Positions 1 through 8,928 of a DNA stretch of 64,000 nucleotides are shown here, one piece after another (the stretch's first letter is position 1; each line of letters begins with the position of its first letter). The position numbers and the translations under genes are program-made. The DNA is from Bergeyella zoohelcum ATCC 43767 (GTDB taxonomy: Bacteria > Bacteroidota > Bacteroidia > Flavobacteriales > Weeksellaceae): NCBI RefSeq assembly GCF_000301075.1, contig NZ_JH932293.1:1922524-1986523 (forward strand), given 5' to 3'. The notes beneath the pieces were generated by a model that searched no databases, was not told the DNA's origin, and worked only from the letters and a program-made list of their open reading frames with translations.

Positions 1-1390
1 TCAATGTTTTTGCATTCACCAAATCAATAGGTGTAAATATCTCATTATCACGAACATTCATTCTTTCACGAATAGTTCTAGCAATTCTAGAAAGCCCTAC
101 TCCAAACTGACCTGCCAGCTGCTCTCCAACGGTCTTAATTCTTCTGTTCGAAAGGTGGTCAATGTCATCTACTTCTGCTTTAGAGTTAGCCAATTCTATC
201 AAATGACGAACAATAGCGATGAAATCTTCCTTAGTAAGCACTTCAGTATCTTCTGGAATAGAGAGACCTAGCTTTTTGTTTAGCCTATATCTACCTACCT
301 CCCCTAATGAATACCTTTGCTCTGAGAAGAATAATTTTTCAATGATTCCTCTTGCGGTTTCCTCATCTGGTGGATCAGCATTTCTCAACTGACGATAGAT
401 GTACTCTACCGCCTCTTTTTCTGAGTTGGTAGGGTCTTTTTGAAGTGTATTTTGGATGATAGAAAATTCTGATGAGTTTTCATTGTGAATCAAAATAGAT
501 TTCACACCTGCTTCCAAAATAATATCAATATGTTCTTTTTCGAGGATAGTTTCACGCTCAAGAATGATTTCATTTCTTTCGATAGAAACCACTTCTCCCG
601 TATCTTCATCCACAAAATCTTCAAACCAAGTATTCAGCACTCTGGCTGCCAAGGTTCTTCCTTCTACCTTTTTCAGTGCAGCTTTAGATACTTTTACCTC
701 TTCCGCAAGGTCAAAAATCTGAAGAATATCTTTATCTGATTCATAACCAATGGCTCTGAGTAGCGTAGTGAGTGGTAATTTCTTCTTACGGTCAATGTAA
801 GCATACATCACATTATTGATGTCGGTAGTAAATTCCATCCAAGACCCTTTAAATGGGATAATTCTGGAGTAATAGAGCTTAGTACCATTAGCATGATAAG
901 TTTGCCCAAAGAACACCCCTGGAGAACGGTGTAGCTGAGTTACGATAACACGCTCCGCCCCATTGATAATAAAAGAGCCTGACGGCGTCATATAAGGTAC
1001 TGGGCCTAGATATACATCTTGAATTACAGTTTGGAAATCTTCGTGTTCAGGATCTGTACAGTATAATTTAAGCCTTGCTTTTAAAGGTACAGAATAAGTA
1101 AGTCCTCTCTCCACACATTCATCTATAGAATAACGAGGAGAATCTACCAAATAATCTAAAAACTCCAAAACGAATTGGTTTCTGGAGTCAGAAATTGGGA
1201 AATTTTCTTGAAAAGTTTTGTAAAGACCTTCATTTACACGGTCTTCCGGAAGGGTATCCAGCTGAAAGAAGTCTTTAAAAGACTCAATTTGGATATCCAA
1301 AAAATCCGGTGCTGCTATTCTTCCTTTAGCAGAAGCGAAATTAATTCGTTCTGTAGCAGCAGGGCTTTTTGAAGCTTTAGTTTTACTCAT
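1..1390 (-). CDS. rpoB: RNA polymerase beta subunit RpoB, N-terminal part (runs off window)
   Basis: Translating the minus strand from the ATG at 1390 gives 463 uninterrupted codons to the window edge. The product is the beta subunit of RNA polymerase. Residues 140-160 carry the family block [20 protein letters not shown], and the reading continues through the protrusion and lobe regions to an NAKTL stretch. In the family this lies just before the rifampicin-resistance cluster, which therefore falls outside the window. The start MSKTKAS is the only sensible Met before the conserved region. The gene immediately upstream is ppx rather than rplL, which is not the usual rplJL-rpoBC order. The 3' end and rpoC are not visible. 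Identity is certain; only the length is truncated. Confidence 0.96.
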   Translation of the reverse strand, partial: MSKTKASKSPAATERINFASAKGRIAAPDFLDIQIESFKDFFQLDTLPEDRVNEGLYKTFQENFPISDSRNQFVLEFLDYLVDSPRYSIDECVERGLTYSVPLKARLKLYCTDPEHEDFQTVIQDVYLGPVPYMTPSGSFIINGAERVIVTQLHRSPGVFFGQTYHANGTKLYYSRIIPFKGSWMEFTTDINNVMYAYIDRKKKLPLTTLLRAIGYESDKDILQIFDLAEEVKVSKAALKKVEGRTLAARVLNTWFEDFVDEDTGEVVSIERNEIILERETILEKEHIDIILEAGVKSILIHNENSSEFSIIQNTLQKDPTNSEKEAVEYIYRQLRNADPPDEETARGIIEKLFFSEQRYSLGEVGRYRLNKKLGLSIPEDTEVLTKEDFIAIVRHLIELANSKAEVDDIDHLSNRRIKTVGEQLAGQFGVGLSRIARTIRERMNVRDNEIFTPIDLVNAKTL

Positions 1391-1794
1391 AAAGTAATAA
1401 ATAAAGTGTTGGGTTAAAAAATATTTTGATTTTGCTTAAAAATATCTGGAAGAAAGATAGAAAACACTTTATTCTTAGAAAGACCTTGATTTTGGCACAT
1501 CCATTCAGCAGTCTTTCAGATAAGAGCATATTTCTAAAAATCTATCCAAACTGCAACTCCGGTATATCTTTTCACGGCGTAGTGCAAAATATTTTTAGTA
1601 AATTAATTTTGAACAAAGAAAACGCTCTACCACATACAAACAAGAAACACCCCTTTGAAAAAAGGAGTTATCTCATCTGTTCATCGTAAAAAAATATTCT
1701 CTGTGCCAAAATATTTTGCAAAGATAAGAAAAAAAATAAAAAATAAAAAGAAGAGAAAAGACTATCCTAGGCTAATTACAAATAAAATTCAAAT
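1391..1794 (-). other. rpoB upstream leader region
   Basis: This is a 404-bp gene-free stretch between the ppx stop and the rpoB start. It holds a TATCTTTG box on the minus strand (plus coordinates 1719-1726) and an 8-bp hairpin at 1649-1668 (ACTCCTTT paired with AAAGGGGT, one G-T pair), followed by a moderately T-rich run. I see no coding potential; the 87-codon plus-strand reading frame here resembles nothing. The length suggests a long rpoB leader of about 320 nt. Confidence 0.5.
1719..1726 (-). promoter_or_regulatory. Candidate rpoB promoter -7 box
   Basis: TATCTTTG on the minus strand matches the Bacteroidota TAnnTTTG consensus exactly. No clear TTG -33 box is present; the upstream stretch is A/T only. 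A transcript from here would have a leader of about 320 nt before rpoB. Confidence 0.4.
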
Positions 1795-2688
1795 CTACTC
1801 TTCTTCTCCTTTAGTGATTTTCTGATACATTTTTTTGATGAGTCCATCGGCAACAGATATCTTAGGGACATAGATTTTATTAATACCCGACCAACTCATC
1901 ACCTTAGTATAAATTTCTAATGCAGGCACCAAAACATCCGCCCTATCTTCTCTAATATGATAAGTTTTCATCCTTTCCTCCACGGTAAGTTGGCTGAGTT
2001 CTTTTAGGAATTTTTTGAGTGCAGAGAGTGTAAGCGGTTTACCATCTTTGGTCTTACTCATAGAGAAAGTTTTATTAATATTCCCTCCTGAACCAATGGC
2101 TACTATGGGTCTATCATGGTGGATATGATTTTTTATTTCCACCTTTAATTCTTTCCATTGGTCATCGGTTACCAAATTATTGAGCAACCTGATAGTACCA
2201 ATATTAAAAGATTTTTTATAAGTCAATTTTTGGTTTTCAAAATAAGATAATTCTGTAGATCCGCCACCTACATCAATGTACAAATAATCATTCTCCTCAT
2301 CCAGAGTTTCGGCAACATGATTTCCAAAAATAAGCCCCGCCTCTTCGTCTCCAGAGATAATTTCTATCTGAATACCTGAAGTTTCTTTTACTATTTCCCG
2401 GATTTCGTCTCCATTGGCAGCATCTCTCATGGCAGAAGTAGCACATGCTCTGTAATTTTCTACCTGATAGAGGCTCATAAGGTCTGAAAAAATTTTCATG
2501 GAATTAATCACCATCGCTTTTCTCTCTGAAAGAATTTCTCCATGAGAAAACACATCCATTCCTAAACGAAGTGGTATTCTTAATAGGTTCAGTTTAATAA
2601 ACTCAGGCTGTCCTTTCTTACCTATTTTCACTTCATTGATCAGCAGTCTTGCGGCATTACTTCCTATATCTATTGCGGCTAATTTCAT
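1795..2688 (-). CDS. ppx: Ppx/GppA family exopolyphosphatase
   Basis: A 297-residue protein of the ASKHA-fold Ppx/GppA phosphatase family, which removes terminal phosphates from polyphosphate or pppGpp. Visible motifs are the N-terminal phosphate loop DIGSN (7-11), ATSAMRDA (about 83-90), the acidic catalytic segment SGDEEAG (112-118), the glycine-rich DVGGGSTELS (139-148) and an AIGSGGN motif near residue 200. It is the short form, lacking the C-terminal HD-like domain of E. coli Ppx. It starts 4 nt after the ppk1 stop, so the polyphosphate-making and -degrading enzymes form one operon. Whether it prefers polyP or pppGpp cannot be told from sequence. Confidence 0.93.
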   Translation of the reverse strand: MKLAAIDIGSNAARLLINEVKIGKKGQPEFIKLNLLRIPLRLGMDVFSHGEILSERKAMVINSMKIFSDLMSLYQVENYRACATSAMRDAANGDEIREIVKETSGIQIEIISGDEEAGLIFGNHVAETLDEENDYLYIDVGGGSTELSYFENQKLTYKKSFNIGTIRLLNNLVTDDQWKELKVEIKNHIHHDRPIVAIGSGGNINKTFSMSKTKDGKPLTLSALKKFLKELSQLTVEERMKTYHIREDRADVLVPALEIYTKVMSWSGINKIYVPKISVADGLIKKMYQKITKGEEE

Positions 2689-2692
2689 TGAA

Positions 2693-4765
2693 TTATTCCT
2701 TTTCTTTAAGTTTTTTGCGAAGATAATGATAAGTTTCTATCTGTGAACGACAAGGTGGCAAATCATTCTTTACATATTCATTATCTAAGGCTTTATTCAA
2801 AATTCTTGCCTTCACATTATCAGACAGTTGTAATTTAAGAATATCTTTGAGTTCTTTTTTGAGTTCTTTTTTCAAAATAGGCACTGCGGCTTCTATTCTA
2901 TTATCTAAATTTCTCGTCATCCAATCGGCACTAGAGATGTACATATTTTCCTCACCTGCATTATAGAAATACATTACTCTGGCATGTTCTAGATACTCAT
3001 CTATAATAGAAATGGCCTCTATTTTTGTTTTAAAATTCTTCTGAGGAATAGCACAAAAAATCCCTCTTACTATCATTCTAATTTTCACGCCTGCTTTGGC
3101 GGCTTGGTAAAGTTTTAGGATACATTCTTTATCACTTAAAGAATTCACCTTGATAATCATCTCTGCCTTTCTCCCTGCTTTGGCTTCTTCTATTTCTTTA
3201 TCTATATGTTTAAAAATCTTCTCACGCATGAATTGTGGACATACCAAGAGTTTTTTACAAGTACTTAGTACGGGCAGTATATCATTTTTAGGCTTTTTGA
3301 GTACCGAAAAAATCTTATTAATATCTGCCATGATGGTTCTATCTGCGGTAAAGAGCAACTGGTCTCCATAGAATCTTGCGGTCTTCTCATTAAAATTCCC
3401 TGTACTGATAAATCCGTACTGAATGGTTTTTCCCTCCGTTCTTTTTTTGATGATACATAGTTTAGCATGCACTTTTTTATGAGGGATTCCTGTAAGCACT
3501 TTGATACCTTCGGCTTCTAAGATTTCTTTCCACTCTAGATTACTTTCTTCGTCAAATCGGGCTCTAAGCTCCAGCATCACCGTTACTTCCTTTCCATTTC
3601 TGGCGGCTCCTATCAGGGCATTGACTATTTTAGAATTTGATGCCAAACGATAAGCGGTAATTTGTATAGATTTTACCTCGGGGTCCATTGCAGATTCTCT
3701 GAGTAAATCAATCACGGGTCTGTAGTCATGATAAGGTAAAGAGAGCATGACATCTTCTTTCAAAATCACCTCTGTTACTCGGGTGTCATTCGGGAATTTA
3801 GGATGGAGGAAAGGTTTCCTCTGCTGCGTTAAATGCTTTTCAGGGATAATGTCTGGAAAATCCATAAAATGCTTAAAATTATGAATTTTACCACTTGGGA
3901 TGATACTATCTTTTTTAGTCAGATGAAGTTTTCTTATCAGAAATTCTAGCACGGCTTTATCCATGTTTTTATCAAAGGTAAAGCGGGTAGGTCTTCCTTT
4001 TCTACGGTTTTTTATTCCTTTCTCTATTTTATCTGCAAGAGTGGTATTGATATCATTATCAATGTCAAACTCTGCATCTTTGGTTACCTTAAACGCATGT
4101 GCTTCGAACTCATCAAAGCCTAAGAAATTAAAAATCTCTGGCAGCATGGCTCTTACTACATCTTCCAAAAGAATCACTTGCTTCTTATCCTCTTCATCAG
4201 GGAGGATGAGAAATCTGCCCACAAATCGGGAAGGGATTTCTATGATGGCGTATTTACTCTCATACATCCAGTCTTTCTTTCTCAGTGCTATACCTAGATA
4301 CAAACTCTTATCCCTAAGGTAAGGCATATTTTTATTTTCATCTAATAAAATAGGCACAATGTGAGACTCTACTACCTCATCAAAATACTTTTTGACAAAC
4401 TCTTTTTGCTTGGCACTTAAATCTTCTGCCGAAAGGATGAAGACTTTTCTATCAGCCATTTCCTTTTGGATGTGTTTCCAAGTTTTATTAAAAGTTTTCT
4501 GCTGTTCTATCGCAATGTCATTAATCTGTGCAAGAATTTTATTAGGAGCATCAAAGAAAGCATCATGCACTATTTTTTCTTTAAAGTCCATGGTTCTTCT
4601 CAGCCCTGCCACACGAACTCTAAAAAATTCATCTAAATTATTAGAGAAAATGCCCAAAAATTTTATCCGAGTATGAAGCGGCACCGTTTCGTCCATCGCT
4701 TCCTGAAGTACTCTTTCATTGAATGAAAGCCAAGTAATATCTCTTGGATTAAAAAGATTCGCCAT
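2693..4765 (-). CDS. ppk1: Polyphosphate kinase 1
   Basis: A 690-residue polyphosphate kinase, the usual PPK1 length. It reversibly transfers the gamma phosphate of ATP onto polyphosphate. The N-terminal domain shows FNPRDITWLSFNERVLQEA and NLDEFFRVRVAGL. The first phospholipase D-like domain contains TAYRLASNS and the block IPHKKVHAKLCII, whose His433 corresponds to the autophosphorylated histidine of the family. The second domain carries YLEHARVMYF and SSADWMTRNLDNRIE. It is the first gene of the ppk1-ppx operon and has a good TAnnTTTG promoter about 18 nt upstream of the ATG. The length and all catalytic blocks look intact. Confidence 0.96.
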   Translation of the reverse strand: MANLFNPRDITWLSFNERVLQEAMDETVPLHTRIKFLGIFSNNLDEFFRVRVAGLRRTMDFKEKIVHDAFFDAPNKILAQINDIAIEQQKTFNKTWKHIQKEMADRKVFILSAEDLSAKQKEFVKKYFDEVVESHIVPILLDENKNMPYLRDKSLYLGIALRKKDWMYESKYAIIEIPSRFVGRFLILPDEEDKKQVILLEDVVRAMLPEIFNFLGFDEFEAHAFKVTKDAEFDIDNDINTTLADKIEKGIKNRRKGRPTRFTFDKNMDKAVLEFLIRKLHLTKKDSIIPSGKIHNFKHFMDFPDIIPEKHLTQQRKPFLHPKFPNDTRVTEVILKEDVMLSLPYHDYRPVIDLLRESAMDPEVKSIQITAYRLASNSKIVNALIGAARNGKEVTVMLELRARFDEESNLEWKEILEAEGIKVLTGIPHKKVHAKLCIIKKRTEGKTIQYGFISTGNFNEKTARFYGDQLLFTADRTIMADINKIFSVLKKPKNDILPVLSTCKKLLVCPQFMREKIFKHIDKEIEEAKAGRKAEMIIKVNSLSDKECILKLYQAAKAGVKIRMIVRGIFCAIPQKNFKTKIEAISIIDEYLEHARVMYFYNAGEENMYISSADWMTRNLDNRIEAAVPILKKELKKELKDILKLQLSDNVKARILNKALDNEYVKNDLPPCRSQIETYHYLRKKLKEKE

Positions 4766-4782
4766 AATATTGAGTAATGCTT

Positions 4783-4811
4783 CAAAAATAATGAAATATT
4801 CATCAATACAA
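4783..4811 (-). promoter_or_regulatory. Promoter of ppk1-ppx
   Basis: The minus strand has the -7 box TATTTTTG (plus 4783-4790) and a TTG (plus 4809-4811) 18 bp upstream, both matching the Bacteroidota promoter pattern. The box ends 17 nt before the ppk1 ATG. Confidence 0.6.
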
Positions 4812-4931
4812 CAAGAAAAATCCTCTTGTTAATAATTTTGTAATATTATATGATTATTCAATAAGATTGCCTTACTGGTAAGAATAGGAATAGAAATATC
4901 CATTCCTTACATTGTACGTTATATAAAAGGA

Positions 4932-5065
4932 ACCGACTTTCTATTATAAATTACTATCCCAAAGCACTTTGGTAAAGTACCAAAACATAATCCAAAAGTC
5001 TTTATACATGGCACATCGTACAATTTCTAAAATCTTTATACTTTTTACTTTTTACATTATACAAT
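4932..5065 (+). repeat. Decayed dispersed intergenic repeat, copy C
   Basis: This gene-free stretch between queG and ppk1 contains a core at 4958-4993 (CCAAAG.ACTTTG..AAAGTACCAAAACA) also found near 24632-24670 and 44647-44672 on the opposite strand. Read on the plus strand it keeps traces of a coding frame (DFL then an in-frame stop, then TIPKHFGKV) that resembles frames in the other copies. A tail CTTTTTACTTTTTACATT recurs near 54540. It looks like an old, decayed copy. The rest of 4766-5065 holds only the ppk1 promoter and a 7-bp inverted repeat at 4810-4830. Confidence 0.45.
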
Positions 5066-6040
5066 TTATAATTTCATCATCTTTTCATCTTCTGAATCCT
5101 TCATATCTTGTTTCATCACAAATTCTATATTCCGCATCAGTCCCGTGTATTTGGTTCTTTTTACAGGATTTTTTCTAAAGATTTGAGAGAAAGTTTCTTG
5201 GGTAAGGTCTTGCCAATCTTTTTTGTTCAATTCCAATAATTTAGGATGAGGCTGTAGCCAAGAGGCAGGATTGGACACTGAAAACCGATTCCACGGGCAA
5301 ACATCTTGGCATATATCACAGCCAAAAATCCAATCGCCCATTTTTCCTGTAAACTCAGTAGAAATCTCATTTTTCAGCTCAATGGTAAGGTAAGAAATAC
5401 ACTTAGAACCATCCAAAACCTTAGGAGCAATAATGGCCTGTGTGGGGCAAGCGTCTATACATTTTCTACAATTACCACAGTGATCTGTAGTAGGATGGTC
5501 ATAGATGAGTTCTAAATCACAAATAATTTCACCAAGAAAGAAAAAAGACCCCGATTTTTTGGCTAAAAGATTGCCATTCTTCCCTATCCATCCTAGCCCT
5601 GCTCGTTCTGCCCATGCTCTCTCTAAGACGGGTGCCGAATCCACGAAAACTCTATGCTCAAAAGCTCCTATTTCCTCTTCCAGCATCGCCACCAGTGTTC
5701 TGAGTTTCTCTTTTAGTACATCATGATAATCTAGCCCATAAGCGTATTTGGCAATTTGGAAACCATTTTGGGCATCTATTTTTTCCTCGGGATAATAATT
5801 ATAAAGAAAGGAAATCACACTTTTAGCACCAGGCACCAGCAGTGTAGGGTCTAATCTTTTATCAAAATAATTCTCCATGTACCGCATTTCCCCATGTCTA
5901 TTATTTTTCAAATATTCCTCTAGCCTAGGAGCCGCATCTTCTAAAAATCCAGCCTTAGAAATTCCACACGCCATAAAGCCCAATGCTTCCGCAAAGGTTT
6001 TTATTTTTTGGCTAATGGCTTCTTTTTGCGATGGTTTCAC
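5066..6040 (-). CDS. queG: tRNA epoxyqueuosine(34) reductase QueG
   Basis: A 324-residue cobalamin-dependent iron-sulfur protein that performs the last step of queuosine synthesis in tRNA, reducing epoxyqueuosine. The sequence shows the DUF1730-type N-terminal domain, the block DSAPVLERAWAERAGLGWIGKN around residues 140-160, a ferredoxin motif CGNCRKCIDACP, and a second cluster region GCDICQDVCPWN. All cluster cysteines are present. The start MKPSQKEAI is supported by a promoter box 32 nt upstream. It is monocistronic as far as can be seen: the gene behind it (ppk1) has its own promoter. Confidence 0.95.
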   Translation of the reverse strand: MKPSQKEAISQKIKTFAEALGFMACGISKAGFLEDAAPRLEEYLKNNRHGEMRYMENYFDKRLDPTLLVPGAKSVISFLYNYYPEEKIDAQNGFQIAKYAYGLDYHDVLKEKLRTLVAMLEEEIGAFEHRVFVDSAPVLERAWAERAGLGWIGKNGNLLAKKSGSFFFLGEIICDLELIYDHPTTDHCGNCRKCIDACPTQAIIAPKVLDGSKCISYLTIELKNEISTEFTGKMGDWIFGCDICQDVCPWNRFSVSNPASWLQPHPKLLELNKKDWQDLTQETFSQIFRKNPVKRTKYTGLMRNIEFVMKQDMKDSEDEKMMKL

Positions 6041-6072
6041 TACGGTATGAGATAGGAATGATCAATCGGCGA

Positions 6073-6099
6073 CAAAAGTACGACATTTCTTTTGTTCAA
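6073..6099 (-). promoter_or_regulatory. Candidate queG promoter
   Basis: The minus strand has the -7 box TACTTTTG (plus 6073-6080) with a TTG 16 bp upstream (plus 6097-6099). The box ends 32 nt before the queG ATG. Confidence 0.5.
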
Positions 6100-6264
6100 T
6101 TTACTAGTGGATGAGAGGATAACAAACTTATCACGACTATTCAAAAGACATATTTAAAAAATAGCGAAAAGATTAAATATCATTCAGGTAGATGAATATA
6201 CCTTACAGTAGCACTCACTTTTATGCAGGAATGATAAAATTTCTTCCAAAATCACTTTTTAACT

Positions 6265-6297
6265 AACCCTTTCAGCGTTTTAAACGCTGAAAGGGTT
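6265..6297. repeat. Perfect 16-bp-arm palindrome
   Basis: The arms AACCCTTTCAGCGTTT (6265-6280) and AAACGCTGAAAGGGTT (6282-6297) are exact reverse complements around a single T. It is not followed by a T-run and sits between divergent genes, so it is not an ordinary terminator. Possibilities are a palindromic dispersed repeat or an operator. No second copy was noticed in this window. Confidence 0.7.
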
Positions 6298-6320
6298 TCC
6301 AAAAATCATTTAAATTACAA

Positions 6321-6352
6321 ATAAAAAGACCCGAAAATAGAAAACTTTCGGG
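6321..6352 (-). terminator. Orphan intrinsic terminator (minus strand)
   Basis: On the minus strand CCCGAAA pairs with TTTCGGG across a 9-nt loop (6330-6352) and is followed by TCTTTTTATTT. No minus-strand gene lies upstream of it, because lpxD is on the plus strand. It may end an antisense or small transcript, or be a remnant. Confidence 0.5.
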
Positions 6353-6434
6353 CAGGAGTCATTTCTTTTTTGAATTTACTGATGAAAAAGATTCTATCAT
6401 TGTACAAGGCATGAATATCAAAATAAAAAAATTG

Positions 6435-6442
6435 TATATTTG
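6435..6442 (+). promoter_or_regulatory. lpxD promoter -7 box
   Basis: TATATTTG, an exact TAnnTTTG match, ends only 7 nt before the lpxD ATG at 6450. No clear TTG box is seen 17-21 bp upstream. If used, the transcript would begin almost at the start codon. Confidence 0.45.
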
Positions 6443-6449
6443 CAAAATT

Positions 6450-7475
6450 ATGGAGTTTACAGCATCTCAAATAGCCTCATTGATTAACGGAAGAATCATT
6501 GGTGATGAAAACAGAGCCATCACAGGGGTTTCTCCTATAGAAAAAGGCGAAGAAGGACACCTCTCATTCATCTCACAAGAAAAATTCGTTCATTTTTTAG
6601 AAAACACACCGTGTTCTGTACTGGTAGTTTCAGAAAAATTTATCCAAGAAAATAAAGACTATTCTCCTACACTCATCGCTGTAGATGATGCCTACCTTTC
6701 TTTCCAAATCCTCCTCAATATGTATCAAGAGATGAAAGGAAAAAAATCTGGAATAGAGGAGAATGTTTTCATCCATGATACGGCAACGCTGGGAGAGAAT
6801 ATCTACATCGGTGCTTTTACCTATATCTCTGCGAAGGCAAGAATAGGAGAAAATACCCAAATCGCTCCGCAAGTATTCATCGGAAATAGTGTAAAAATAG
6901 GCAAGAACTGCCAGATTCATAGTGGCGTAAGAATTCATGAATACTCGGTCATCGGAGATAACTGCGTGATACATTCTAACACCGTCATTGGTAGTGATGG
7001 TTTCGGCTTTCAGCCTTCTGCTAATGGCTATTCTAAAATTCCCCAACTGGGTAATGTAGTGATAGAAGATGATGTGGAAATTGGTTCCAACTGTACTATA
7101 GACCGTGGTACCATAGGCTCTACCACCATAGGAAAAGGTACTAAAATGGATAATCTTATCCAGATTGCTCATAATGTAAGCATCGGCAAACATAATGTCA
7201 TCGCTTCTCAAGCCGGAATAGCAGGCTCCACTGTCATTGGAGATTGGAATATGATTGGTGGACAGGTAGGCATTGTGGGGCATATATCCATCGGAAATCA
7301 AGTGAAAATTCAAGCTCAAAGTGGAGTAAATTCTCATGTGAAAGATAAAGAGACGCTCTATGGTTCGCCCGCCATCAAAGCAGGAGATTATAGAAGAAAT
7401 TATGTCCACTTTAAACACTTGGACGCACTAGTGAAAAGAATAGACGAGCTAGAGAAAAAATTAGCCCATAACTGA
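6450..7475 (+). CDS. lpxD: UDP-3-O-acylglucosamine N-acyltransferase LpxD
   Basis: Third enzyme of lipid A synthesis; it adds the N-linked 3-hydroxyacyl chain to UDP-3-O-acylglucosamine. Starting at the ATG at 6450 (MEFTASQIA) gives 341 residues, the family's usual length. An upstream in-frame ATG at 6411 would add 13 residues unlike the family and would lie in front of the promoter box. The first ~100 residues form the uridine-binding domain. Hexapeptide repeats of the left-handed beta helix follow, with the catalytic histidine in the segment [14 protein letters not shown]. It heads the cluster lpxD, lpxC-fabZ, lpxA. Confidence 0.95.
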   Translation: MEFTASQIASLINGRIIGDENRAITGVSPIEKGEEGHLSFISQEKFVHFLENTPCSVLVVSEKFIQENKDYSPTLIAVDDAYLSFQILLNMYQEMKGKKSGIEENVFIHDTATLGENIYIGAFTYISAKARIGENTQIAPQVFIGNSVKIGKNCQIHSGVRIHEYSVIGDNCVIHSNTVIGSDGFGFQPSANGYSKIPQLGNVVIEDDVEIGSNCTIDRGTIGSTTIGKGTKMDNLIQIAHNVSIGKHNVIASQAGIAGSTVIGDWNMIGGQVGIVGHISIGNQVKIQAQSGVNSHVKDKETLYGSPAIKAGDYRRNYVHFKHLDALVKRIDELEKKLAHN

Positions 7476-7528
7476 TGCTTTTCAGATTGTAAAATAAAAT
7501 ATCCAACATCAAATAGTAAATAAACAAT

Positions 7529-8920
7529 ATGAATGATATGCAAAAAACCCTGAAAAGTGAGATTTCGCTATCAGGAATAGGGCTTCATACAGGGAACGAA
7601 GTAACCCTCACTATGAAACCTGCAAAAGAAAATACAGGATTTGTATTCGTAAGAACAGACCTTGAAGGACATCCTCAGGTAGAGGCAGATGTAAATTTCG
7701 TTACCACTACAGAAAGAGGAACCACCTTAGAAAAATTAGGCGTAAGAATCCATACTTGTGAGCATGTATTGGCTGCTCTCGTGGGATGTGATTTGGATAA
7801 TGTGATTCTAGAAATGAATGCCAGTGAACCTCCTATTATGGATGGCTCCTCTAAGTACTTTGTAGAAGCCATAGAGAAAGCAGGCATCATAGAACAAGAA
7901 CAAGAAAGAGAGTATCTACAAATCAAAGAAGTGATGTCTTTTTCTGACCCTAATACAGGTTCGGAAATGACCATCATTCCCTCTGACCAATACGAGGTAA
8001 CCACCATGGTAGATTTCGGAACAAAGGTACTCGGCACTCAGAATGCCACCATGAAAGATATCTCTGAATTTGCTACCGAATTTGCTTCTGCTAGAACTTT
8101 CAGTTTCCTCCACGAAATAGAAATGCTCTTAGAGGCAGGACTCATTAAAGGTGGAGATATTTCTAATGCCATTGTATATGTGGACAAGGAGCTTACCCCA
8201 GAAACAGCTGAAAAACTGAAAAAGGTATTCAATAAAGATGAAGTCTCTATCCGCCCAAATGGTATTTTAGATAATCTTACCCTCAATCATCCTAATGAAG
8301 CTGCAAGACATAAACTATTAGATGTCATCGGAGACCTTGCCTTGGTAGGGGTGAAAATCAAAGGAAAAGTCATCGCGAATAAACCTGGGCATTTCGTAAA
8401 TACACAGTTTGCAAAAAAACTGAACAGACATTGGAAAATGCTGAAAAAGAGAAATGTCCCTGATTTTGATTTATCTAAACCACCTGTTTTTGATATCAAT
8501 GGAGTGATGAGACTCCTCCCACACAGATACCCTTTCTTACTTATAGATAAAGTTTTAGAAATGTCTGATTCTCATGTGGTAGGGCTCAAAAATGTCACCT
8601 TTAACGAACCTTATTTCGTAGGGCATTTCCCTAGTGAGCCTGTAATGCCGGGAGTACTACAAGTGGAAGCCCTCGCACAGACGGGAGGTATTTTAGTTTT
8701 AGCATCGGTACCAGACCCTGAAAACTATTCTACTTATTTCATCAAAATAGATAAAGTAAAGTTTAAGAAAAAAGTAGTACCAGGAGATACCATCATCTTC
8801 AAAATAGAACTCATAGAGCCTATCCGAAGAGGGATAGTACACATGCAAGGCTATGGATATGTGGGAGATGCAGTAACAGTGGAAGCAGAACTTATGGCAC
8901 AAGTAATCAAAAATAAATAG
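7529..8920 (+). CDS. lpxC-fabZ: Bifunctional LpxC deacetylase / FabZ dehydratase
   Basis: A 463-residue fusion known from Bacteroidota. Residues 1 to about 305 are LpxC, the zinc-dependent deacetylase that commits to lipid A. The ligands are visible as His79 (HTCEHVLAAL), His261 and Asp265 (ARHKLLDVIGDL), and the general acid His288 (NKPGHFVN). Residues about 320-463 are FabZ, the 3-hydroxyacyl-ACP dehydratase, with PHRYPFLLIDKV, catalytic His366 in GHFPSEPVMPG, and Glu380 in VEALAQ. It lies 53 bp after lpxD and 8 bp before lpxA, so the cluster is probably cotranscribed. Both halves look catalytically complete. Confidence 0.97.
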   Translation: MNDMQKTLKSEISLSGIGLHTGNEVTLTMKPAKENTGFVFVRTDLEGHPQVEADVNFVTTTERGTTLEKLGVRIHTCEHVLAALVGCDLDNVILEMNASEPPIMDGSSKYFVEAIEKAGIIEQEQEREYLQIKEVMSFSDPNTGSEMTIIPSDQYEVTTMVDFGTKVLGTQNATMKDISEFATEFASARTFSFLHEIEMLLEAGLIKGGDISNAIVYVDKELTPETAEKLKKVFNKDEVSIRPNGILDNLTLNHPNEAARHKLLDVIGDLALVGVKIKGKVIANKPGHFVNTQFAKKLNRHWKMLKKRNVPDFDLSKPPVFDINGVMRLLPHRYPFLLIDKVLEMSDSHVVGLKNVTFNEPYFVGHFPSEPVMPGVLQVEALAQTGGILVLASVPDPENYSTYFIKIDKVKFKKKVVPGDTIIFKIELIEPIRRGIVHMQGYGYVGDAVTVEAELMAQVIKNK

Positions 8921-8928
8921 TAAAAATT

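Larger units (their letters stand above)
6041..6449. other. Divergent intergenic region queG / lpxD
   Basis: A 409-bp region with no gene. It holds the queG promoter, a 33-bp near-perfect palindrome (6265-6297), a minus-oriented terminator-like hairpin (6321-6352) with no gene to serve, and the lpxD promoter box. The remainder is A/T-rich and unremarkable. Confidence 0.6.

Noticed and set aside
6630-7418. 262-codon reading frame antisense to lpxD
   Set aside because: It lies wholly opposite a conserved gene with clear hexapeptide repeats; its translation has no family features.
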